Source: Stereum hirsutum FP-91666 SS1 (taxonomy: Eukaryota; Basidiomycota; Agaricomycetes; Russulales; Stereaceae). Taken from it: a stretch of 64,000 bases of DNA. This document shows, one piece after another, positions 43,735 through 52,844 of this stretch. The stretch spans positions 749,755 through 813,754 of the forward strand of contig NW_006763132.1 of NCBI RefSeq assembly GCF_000264905.1, in the 5' to 3' direction. The notes under the pieces were generated by a model. It was not told the DNA's origin and did no database searches. It worked only from the letters and a program-made list of their open reading frames with translations. Positions within the stretch are counted from its first letter, which is position 1. Every line of letters starts with the position of its first letter. A program made the position numbers and the translations under genes.

Positions 43735-45331
43735 CCACCTCGACCAGAAAGGCATTCGATGATCTCATGCGATCATTAATGGCTCCAATGCTATCTGATA
43801 TACAATCCGCTCCTGCCCTTGCTCCTGACCCCTCCGTTGCCTTCTCTGCCGCCGATTCTCCTACCATCATGTAATGATTCCACGACGTCAACTTCGTTCG
43901 ACGACATGGACTTTTCTGCATCTCTTGATCCCGATCTGGAAGCTTTCAACTCGATGTTGCATGGTGATACGTTCTCGTTCGATCTGAATTCGAGTAAGAA
44001 CCCGGATGCAGTCGCCGACAAACGTGCCCATGGTACATGGACGTGGACTAACAATCGTCACCTCAGGACGTGCACCTGCCACGGCATCAGCCCATGGCCA
44101 GTCTAACTCCTCAGCCTCCGGGCTGTAACTTTCAACGACTTTGACGACATAACGTTCATGATCGATCCCTTTTTACTCTTCATCTCTCAACCCTGCTTCA
44201 ATCACAGCCTCGGCTTTTCCAACCCCAACACGTCAAACCTGCAAGGCGCCTCGCAGGTCCAGTCACAAACCGCGCCTCCAACGACACAGTCGCAGAGCCA
44301 GAGCCAGTCACCGGAGGCGTCGACGATCGCGCCGATGGACCCTGAGACACCTATCTCGGTATGAACTGATGACTGGTGTAGAGTCGGAGATCCAGATCGT
44401 GAGAGGAGAGGGTTTCGGGCAGTTCTCGCAATTAGGTGCGTCCGCGTCGAGTCGCCGTCGTGATCGTGTCTTTCATTCTACGAGGACGAACGGAGCGTTA
44501 ATGAGTTTTGGATCTGCGATGGGTTTAGGTGAGAGGGCGATTGTGGAGAATAGGGAGGTGGGTGTGGGTAGGGAGGGTGGGGGGTCGTCGTCTCAGCAGC
44601 AGCAGCAGCAGCAACCACAAGCAAGTAGTCAAGTACAAGCACATACGCAGCCTCCAGCAACGATACCCGCACCCGCACCCGCAGGATCATCTCAGCCACA
44701 GTCATACCCACAGCAGCATCCCCCAGCATACTTCCTCCCCGGCCCCGGCCCAGGGACCCCATATTCGCCCTCAATGTCAATGCCACCCACTCCCGCGCCT
44801 TACCCGTATGCGTACGCGTATCCGTATCTGCACCCCTCTCCACACGCGTATCCGCATCCCTCGCCACACGCGTATCCGCATTCGCATCCCTCGCCACACG
44901 CGTACGCCTACGCCTATGCACACCCGCCTCCGGGTCTTACGTCCACCTCCCTTCTTGCTACCGTGCTCGATCCGCGTCATCAGCCACAGTACCCGCCTCT
45001 GTACGCTCCACACCCTGATAGCCTGGGCCAACATTCTCCGGGTTCTACATCCTCCGCATCCCTTCCCACAATCGCGAACGGGGCTCGTAACCCCTCTTCG
45101 ACTGGGCCGAACACAACCACAACCACAACCACTTCGACAACGGCGGCGAAGTCAGCTAGCGCAAAGTCAAAGAAAGAGGATATCATCAAGAGGGCGAAGG
45201 AGAGGCGGAAGGCGTTGCAGAAGGAGTTGGAGAGGGCGAAGGTGGAGCTTTGGGAGGTTACGATTGAGCAGGGGGTTTTGGCGCATTTGGTTAAGGAGGA
45301 GGGGAAGGCGAAGGTGGGGGGCGGGAGGTAG
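43735..45331 (+). pseudogene. Truncated, frameshifted copy of the low-complexity gene at 11932-14805
   Basis: From about 43735 the sequence follows the gene at 13260-14805 closely (shared FDD(L/F)M, STSFDDMDFSASLDPDLEAF, VESEIQIVRGEGFGQFSQLG, LTSTSLLATVLDPRHQPQYP, VELWEVTIEQGVLAHLVKEE). The first 440 codons are missing. The homologous frame is broken at least three times: a stop after SADSPTIM near 43872, a stop near 44106, and a shift at 44364-44369. The last 320 codons (44369-45331) stay open and contain an expanded Gln run and an expanded PHPSPHAY repeat relative to the parent. Homology continues about 150 bases into the 3' flank, so this was a DNA-level duplication. The open C-terminal part could be transcribed but lacks a convincing start. 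Confidence 0.86.
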
Positions 45332-45596
45332 TTTAGTCGTGTGGCGTGGCGTGGTTGGGTAGGTTGATGAGTCGGGTTTTGGTGGATTGGTAATGGGAGG
45401 AAAAGGGATGAGGTGTTGAAGCCTGACGTTCTGTTCTTGTCGGTATGAGTCTGGTGCTGCTCGAAATTATGTCGTTCTATGCTATGAAGGTTTGTCTAAT
45501 TGAGATTATGCTCGTGCGTGTGATGAACCCGTACATATTACATTCCTCGCGTGCGTCTAAGATCGGTCCTGGTAATTATTTAAGAGCACCGTTCTT

Positions 45597-46466
45597 TCAT
45601 AATCTCGCCATTAAGCTCTCAACATGCTCTCTCCCACCACTCTCCCAGTCATCACAACACATCGCCAAAACCCTCGAATCAATCCTCTTCCTCCCCTGCA
45701 TCGGATCTCCCTCCCTCGGCTCTCCATATCCCTCCTTCCCCTCCGCAATCGCGACATACCACCTCCTCGTCCCCTCCTCCCTAAACCCCATCCTCTCCGC
45801 AGCCCTCACACTCGCATCATTACCCGCATACGCCCTCCATTCTACCCTCCTAAGACCGAGCGCGCCAGCCCGTCGAGTAGGCAGTTCGAGTGTGAATTGG
45901 AGGAGGAGGCAGACGGCGTGGGTGGTTATGTGTGTTCGTTGGAAGGAGGGGAAGGTCATGAGGTAGCCGATTTCGGTGCTTAGGTTTGTTGGGTCGGAAC
46001 GTATGAGGCCTATTACGCCTGCCATCTTTTCTTCCTCTTTCTCCTTCTCCTCGCTTCCTCCTTCTCCTCTTCCGTCGGGAGATTCAGACGCCCCCTCAGT
46101 ATCAATCGCAAGCCCCCCCTTATCCAACACCGCAAACAAACACCACATAGAATTCCTCCTTACGCCATACTCCAAATAAGTGAGGAACTCAGCAAGAGAT
46201 CTATGTTCACTTGGGAAATGCTGCGTAAGTTCTGGATGGGCGAGGACTTGGGAGATGTAGGTCGAGGCGTGTAGGCGGGGGATGAAGGGTGTGAGTCGGA
46301 CGCGGGAGGATTCGAGGATGGATGTGTGGGTGTGGGTGTCGAGGGGGTAGCAGAAGTTGATGTCGTAGGGAGAGGGACCGTAGGCTGGTTCGAGGGAGGT
46401 GGGGGTCACGGTGGGAGGGGGAGTTGGGGGTCGATAGGTGTTTGTGAAGGAGGTCGGGTCAGCCAT
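45597..46466 (-). CDS. GNAT-family N-acetyltransferase
   Basis: Intronless 289-residue protein. The N-terminal 45 residues are Pro/Thr-rich. The acetyltransferase fold starts near residue 50 (SSRVRLTPFIPRLHAS) and includes IGLIRSDPTNLSTEIGYLMT and the C-terminal signature VEWRAYAGNDASVRAAERMG followed by FREEGTRRW, typical of the RimJ/RimL-like group (Acetyltransf_3). An acidic Glu/Lys insert (GGSEEKEKEEEK) interrupts the middle. The usual Arg/Gln-x-x-Gly-x-Gly pyrophosphate loop is degenerate (FQRTHITTHA). Substrate unknown; family members acetylate protein N termini, aminoglycosides or small amines. It converges with the broken copy upstream (265 bases between ends). Confidence 0.9.
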   Translation of the reverse strand: MADPTSFTNTYRPPTPPPTVTPTSLEPAYGPSPYDINFCYPLDTHTHTSILESSRVRLTPFIPRLHASTYISQVLAHPELTQHFPSEHRSLAEFLTYLEYGVRRNSMWCLFAVLDKGGLAIDTEGASESPDGRGEGGSEEKEKEEEKMAGVIGLIRSDPTNLSTEIGYLMTFPSFQRTHITTHAVCLLLQFTLELPTRRAGALGLRRVEWRAYAGNDASVRAAERMGFREEGTRRWYVAIAEGKEGYGEPREGDPMQGRKRIDSRVLAMCCDDWESGGREHVESLMARL

Positions 46467-46690
46467 GATGGAGTTCTAAGCGCGTCGAGCAGGAATAGCG
46501 AACTGAAGTAAGACTATACAATCATATCGTGATATCCAAGTAATCGACGCATGACTCGAATATCATTTGGTATTGACCGGTTGACTTGCCACAAGTCGGT
46601 TGTGGCGGGTGGCTCGCGGACTTTGAAAACAGATGGTTCAGTTGACCGGACTACTTACCAGGAACGGCGTGGGGCTCTGGTAAATGCATA

Positions 46691-48138
46691 CTATCACTCC
46701 AGCAGTGTTCGGTCGCAAAACACTGAAAGTCTCGTAGGGCTCTTCCTCCGCCCTCTTACTGTGGCGAAAAAAAGTATTGCCCACGCCACTCTGGGCGAAG
46801 ACTTAGATCCTTCCTTTCTCAACGTCAACAAATGGATTACATTTCCAATTTGCATCATATAAGAGGCATGTAGGGCCTATGCAAGTAGATCACCCGCTTT
46901 GGAGATCTTGCTGTATTTTTGGAGAAAGAAATTCAAAGAAAGCCTGTTTTAACTGTGAGAATGAAAGAATTTATTGTAGGATACAAAGTGTATGTTTCTC
47001 CTCAGTTTAAAATATGTGCACACACCTTACATGGTGTAGTAGCTTGATATGAGTTTTCCCAGAATTGTTGATCACAGTGAAAGAAAGCACACCAGGGGAT
47101 ACAAAGGAGTGTCACTCTCTGTGGTACACATCGGCATTGTAGCACATGGTGTGTACAGCAAGAGATAATGTTTGATGTTATATCATGAATGTACAATGAT
47201 AGTCTATATGTTACATTGCAAGATTTAGCACCAACTTCCATAGATAATGTTTTATGAGGGGGTATATGGGCCACACCTAGTGCCACCACTCTATATACCT
47301 CGGTGCAGTTTTGTGTACCCAGCACCACAATTCCCATAAAATTCAGAGTATGATACTACATTCGTCAAGGTGTATGCACATATTTTTTTTGGAAGAAATC
47401 ATGCACTTCATAGCCTACAATAAATTCTTTCATTCCCACAGTCAAAACAGGCTTTTTTTGGATTTCTTTCTACAAAAATACAGCATGATCCTCAAAGCGG
47501 ATAATCTACTTGCATAGGCTGTACATGCCTCTCATATTATGCAAACTGGGAATGGAATCTATTCGTTCACGTTGAGAAAACAAGGATCCACAAAGGATCC
47601 AAGTCTTCGCCCAGAGTGGCGTGGGCAATACTTTTTTTCGCCACAGTACCTCACGAGATTTTGTATACATGCTGGCAAACATGTATGCTTCAACCCTAGG
47701 TACTCACATTGACCAAAAGTTGTCTCTGCTCCTGTCCGGATCAATTCCGGTGGTCGCGGATGGGTGTTCGGTCAATTCTCCGCCACACCATTGCGCTTCG
47801 TTTTGTTGAGAACACCCAACCTGTACTCCCTCGGAGAATTATGCAGTACCATTAAATCCCATAGAGGTATTTAACAGCCAACGGTCAAGAAAAACGAGAA
47901 GGAGCTGCTGCTCAGAGAGGTGGAATATGGCCTAAACGGCCTAAAACGGCCTTTTTTATCCTTTAGTATATTCCCCACTCATAGACGAGACATTGGTTTG
48001 TGCCCAAAGCGTGTGTACGTCACTTTGATAACCCTGGATATCATCTCCAGAAGGTTTGGAGAGAAACAATGGGGAATTGCGTGCGTTGGAGCGCAATACC
48101 GAACACCCATCTAATACCGAACACTGCTGGAATGATAG
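46691..48138. mobile_element. Outer Tc1/mariner-like element, interrupted
   Basis: TA dinucleotides flank the ends (46689-46690, 48139-48140). The terminal inverted repeat is CTATCA(C/T)TCCAGCAGTG then TTCGGT, one mismatch in 23. The word GTGTTCGGT recurs inside near 47767 and, inverted, near 48104. A second element (46759-47646) sits inside; without it the outer unit is about 560 bp. No transposase. Confidence 0.78.
46759..47646. mobile_element. 888-bp Tc1/mariner-like element with long (about 270 bp) inverted termini
   Basis: TA dinucleotides flank it (46757-46758, 47647-47648). Each end starts CTGTGGCGAAAAAAAGTATT and the two arms stay similar for about 270 bases (TTGCCCACGCCACTCTGGG, GGCATGTA, CTATGCAAGTAGAT, GAATTTATTGTAGG). 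The loop between the arms, about 330 bases, has no coding capacity. It is inserted near the left end of another TA-flanked element, so it is the younger insertion. Confidence 0.85.
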
Positions 48139-48401
48139 TATACTGCGCTGCGAAATACCCAGAGGAAAATGTGAAGACAGCCGACGGTGTATCTGTACCC
48201 ATTAATATATTTCCGAGAGCACTGCACGACTGAAAGATGAGTAGCCGAAATGAGGATTAGCGAGCCGAGGGGGTGGCTGTGACGAGCGCCTGTTGACGAC
48301 GTCCGCGGTTGCATCTGCCCGTTCTCTCGTTTAACTCTATTTAATTGGCGGCCCATCTCCCATGGCACTGCGCCCATAGCCCCCGTCTTCACAAGCCCAC
48401 C

Positions 48402-51400
48402 ATGCTCCCCATTCCTTTTGCCCTCGCCATCCTCCTCACCGTCCTCCTCGACGTCGCCGCTTCAGCCGTCGTTACCGGCCACCGTGACGAATTCGCCGCT
48501 CGAGACCAGGTCGAACGACCGAAGGCTTCTCAAGCATCTCAGGCGCAGCCATCATCGCTCTCGACGTCGTCGACACCCTCTCGTCGTGTCCCGAGTGCTC
48601 TACATGAGCGTCATAAGCGCGATACAGGGACACCAGGGAATCCCAATAGTTCTACGATCGTAGACCTGAATATCGCAAAAGACGGGTGCGTCGTAATATC
48701 CTGTCCGAAATGAATGAAGCTTATTTCTCTTTTCTTTGACATGTGTCATATATATGCTGCTTCCGGACGTTCGTATGTCCAGATCATTCTACGTCCTAGC
48801 AAATGTCGGGAACATTAGCTTTCAACTCGCACTCGATACCGCCTCCTCAGACTTGTGGCTCCTCTCCTCGGACTGCACGTCTAGCACATGCTCGTCCATA
48901 CCACAATATCCGCTCACGTATGAGAGTTCGACGTTTGGGATCGTTAATGGGAACTTGACTGAGTTTAATGTCAGTTTTGCGGATACGACGGGTACGTATA
49001 CGTGCTGCGCGCCCTCCCCTCGTAACCCGTCTCAGCTGCTGATTCATCGTCTGCGCAGGAGTATCCGGTTTCGTCGCACGGGAAGAAATCATGCTAGGGC
49101 CCGCCGCGAATCTAACAATGCAGAACCAAGCAATCGGTGCGTCCCTACATCCTCTCAGCCTCATCTCCCTCTCCCTCTCATATATCATTCTAAATCTAAA
49201 TCTAAATATTCTGGGGAAATTAAAGGCTTGGTCACACAATCCAACGTCACCTTCGTCGACGACATCAGCGGTCTCCTTGGTTTAGGTTTTCCCCGGCTCT
49301 CTACTATCAACGCTCTGGCAGCTAATGGTACGTCTGCCTTTTTTATGTTCTCACCATTTACCTTCCAAGCCTCCCACCCAGTGCTATCCCTGGCTTACAC
49401 CCTTCTCATTCCTACCTTACACCCGCCGTATCACCCCTATCTTCCCTTTCCTGGCAATCATCGCTACTACTATATTCGTTGCTCGCACGCATTACTACCA
49501 TCATCCTTCTTCTGTTCTGTTCTGTTCTGTTCTGTTCTGTTCTGTTCTTGGCGCCCATCGCTGATGAATGATGAATGTTCGCTGACTGCCATTTTCTTTT
49601 TTTGCTTTTGCATCTGTTTCTGTTTCTGATCTGTCCTGAATCATGGTCGTGGTCCTGGTATGCTTTTGCTCGGGTCACCCGCTCGTATTCGCTGTGGCGT
49701 CGGCATTACCTCACTTCATCTATGCGCCCTTCAAAATTCCGACGCACGAACAATCGATCCTCACAACCAACAAACAAACAATCCTCACCAACCAAACAAA
49801 CCACCAACCACCAAACAACCAACCACCAAACAACCAACAACACGAAAACACAATAACCCAAAACAGCCACCCCATTCTTTTCAAACCTCGCCCAGCAAGT
49901 CCGACTCGATTATCCCCTCTTCGGCCTCAGTCTTACCAGAAACGCGACTCCGGGGTCGTTAGCGCTCGGTGTGTGTTTTGTTTTCTTTTGACTTAGATGT
50001 TTAAGGAGTATTAGTTGGGATGAGCTTCGTACGCCGGGGCAGTTGTACTGGGCGATGATTCGTCACATCTATCTATTGATTCCATACATATTTCCGACCG
50101 ACTCCTTTTAACTCGAAAAGAAACTCACATTCTGCATCTCGGATCACAGGCGCAATCGACTCCTCCATCGTCCAAAACCTCACCAACATAGCCTGGTCCG
50201 AAGTCGTGCCCTTCCGGCCGTTCAGCGGTAGTGCCGAGGCGCTGGCGGGCAATGCGAGCAGTTATTTGCAGTGGGCTGTCGGGATGGGTGATATTTTGGT
50301 GAGTTGAGTTGAGTTCTACGGGATAGGGGGAGCGAGCTTGGATAACTTAGGGGAAGCGAGTTGCCCAACTAGAAGGGAGCGTGGCCCCACGCCTCAGTGG
50401 GTAGCTCGATTCCCTGTCCTGGCTCGTTTTCACATCGGCGCCCGTATCTCACCGTCGTGTTCCGAAGTTGACCTTTTACCATTTGTGACATAGGTCGGCT
50501 CCACTACGGTAACACCACGTCCAACATACTCAGAAGCAAACTCGAATACGTCGATAGCGCTGTTCGATGTGTGAGTGCCTATCTTTGTGTGTGGCCCAGA
50601 TATTTGAGCTGATTTTGTCGTCAGTGGCACAACGGGTATCTTTGGGCCATGGCAAGATGTATGTTCTTGAATTCTATATCTGTTGGGAAATTGATACTGA
50701 GGTTATGCCGTGTTAGGTCGCTCGTATATTTGATTCCATGACCGGGAGTCGGTTAGTTGACGTTGAGGGTACGTCGATTTTCCTGGAATGTGGCACAAAT
50801 TGTGGCTGATGAGATGGTTTTCCTGATGCAGGCGGTATCTGGGCTATGCCTTGCGATACCACCGCTACTATGACTTTCACATTCAGGTAAGTAAAACCCT
50901 CACCTCATCATTCCTCCTGTCCACACTGTAACCTCACGATCTCGGTTACATCTCCGTTTTTAGCGGTCAAAACTTCACCCTCCTACCATCAGACTACCTC
51001 GCCGGCCCCATCTCCTCGGACACGAACGAATGTATCGCCTACCCCAACGCCCTCTCCCCGTCCTCCGACGGCATCGACTGGCAACTCGGCTCTCCCTTCA
51101 TGCGCACCGTCTATTCCGTCTTCAGCTACGGAATCACAGGCAAAGAGCCACCCATGATCGGTCTCTACCCCCTCAACGACGCCTTCGCTTCCTCTTCCTC
51201 CACCTCTTCCTCCTCCTCTTCGACCACCGAAGCAGCATCAGTCCCCTCCGCCCTCCCCCTCTCCCAACTCTCCGCCCTCTTCGCCTCCCTCTCCCTAACC
51301 CAAACCTTCGACCTCCCCAACTCCCTCCTCTCAACCCCCACACTCACCACCCCGACCTACACCTTCAACACATCCATCGCGACCACCGCGCTCTCCGCCA

Positions 51401-51711
51401 CGCTCGCCACATCGACGTATTCAGCCGTGTTCACGTCCGTGCCGGGCGCGACGGCGGAGAGCGTGGGGAATGTTACGGCGTTGCCCGTGGAGAGTCCGAG
51501 TCCGACGCAGCAGACGGTGGTGGTGACGGAGAGTGGGGGACAGGTGGTGACGACGACGAGTGTGGCGCCGACGAGGAGCGTGCAGTTGGGTGTGCCGTAT
51601 GGGTGGGCGAGTACGAATTCGGCGAGGGGGAGAGGGGGCGGTGGTGCTGGGGTAGCGGTTGCAGTGGCTGTTGGTGGGTGTTTGATGGGTGGAGTGGGTT
51701 TGCTTCTATAG
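48402..51711 (+). CDS. Secreted or GPI-anchored aspartic protease (peptidase A1, pepsin-like)
   Basis: Eleven exons (48402-48685, 48783-48991, 49059-49136, 49226-49327, 49867-49968, 50150-50298, 50494-50570, 50625-50658, 50717-50768, 50832-50886, 50964-51711) give 629 residues in frame. A signal peptide (MLPIPFALAILLTVLLDVA) and a basic pro-region (SRRVPSALHERHKR) come first. The first catalytic motif reads LDTASSDLWLL (Asp113) and the second FDVGTTGIFGPW (Asp333). Normal pepsins have D-T-G and D-T/S-G. Other family marks are GLLGLGFPRLS, LFGLSLTRN and QLGSPFMRTVYSVFSYG. A 200-residue Ser/Thr-rich stalk and a hydrophobic C terminus (AVAVAVGGCLMGGVGLLL) follow, fitting a GPI anchor or membrane segment as in yapsins. 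Both Asp residues remain, so activity is possible. The fourth intron is unusually long (539 nt). Confidence 0.9.
49328..49866 (+). repeat. Long intron with TTCTG and CCAAACAA microsatellites
   Basis: This 539-nt intron of the aspartic protease gene holds a run of about seven TTCTG/TCTGT units (49509-49548) and an A/C-rich run of ACAAACAA, CCAACCA and CCAAACAACC words (49766-49845). All other introns in the gene are under 200 nt. Confidence 0.8.
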
Positions 51712-52844
51712 GAGGTTGAGTGATTTATTGCTTTCTTCTTGTGCCTCCGTTGTTTCAGGAGGTCGACCCACAGACAGTTCTTCATTGGAGCGTACTTACG
51801 ATTTTGCCTCAGATCGCTCTTTTCGCTTGATCTCTTGTGCTTTTCTTATTTCGTTTTCGCTCGGACATGGTTGTACGCTTTACAGGCTGCTGACTTTGTT
51901 GTCCCGTTTTCTACTGTGTTTTGTTCTGTGTTTGGCCTAGGACTGTGTCTCCGCCTCTGCCGTTTACCCAGTATTTGTCGTCTTTCGTCTTCGTCTTCTT
52001 CGTTTCGCCAGTTTTTGTCTTGTTCTTAGCCACTGCAATCTTTCGATTCGTATTCTGACTAGTTCTGACTCCCAGCATGTCGATTATATCCCCACTTTTT
52101 TGTTATCGTCCTTTGCGTTCTCTGCGCCTTTCTTGTGTTTCTCCTTCTCTTTCGAACTTTGTGTTCTTGACATCTCTTTCACTCGCTCAGACAGACCCGT
52201 TCAGCATCCTACTATCCCCACACACATCCTCATTCGCTCCCTCGCTCTCCCCTGCTCAATCCGAGTCACCACACCCGCTTGCTATCAATTATCCCTAGTC
52301 CCAACAACCTATCTTTCTCATGTTCCCCCTCGCCCCCGCTCTCGCTTTCGACTTTTCTTGCACGGACACGACCTGAAGATACTTAAAGTTATATACAGCC
52401 CGATTCTTGCATTACTTACATACATACGTACGTACTTACATTGACAACCCACGCCCGTTTTCTGTATACCTTTTCTCCGTCAAATAATAGCTTGCATTGC
52501 ATACTCGTCTACACACTCCGATCTTGACTTAGGCCGTCTTGGCAGCGAGCTCAGGCTGAGGATGCTCATTCGCAACCGATAACAGCCTTAAGGCGAGACC
52601 GTCTGTTACTGGGTAAATACAGTATCTCGAAAGCATCCGTGTCTGTCTGCTGTTTGGAGACCGCAGAAAATGTCAAACATTCCATGTCCGTGACGAATTG
52701 TGCTACAAGAAAAAAGAAACCGGGTGCGTGGACGGAAGGAGTGATAGGCAATAAAGTACAACAACTCGGACCAGAGGGTGACAGATAAATGCTCGAGCTC
52801 ATGCCTGCAATTCAAGAAAAGTAGTTCATGGTTGAGTTAAACGG
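51712..52844. other. Convergent intergenic region
   Basis: About 1.1 kb between the 3' ends of the aspartic protease and cullin-3 genes. T/C-rich up to 52400, consistent with long 3' UTRs. A TACATACATACGTACGTACTTACA stretch of alternating TAC/TACG words lies near 52417-52440. No gene supported. Confidence 0.5.

Noticed and set aside
46540..46690. Part of a gene upstream of the nested elements
   Set aside because: The open frame is made mostly of transposon termini and flank, and has no recognisable protein content.
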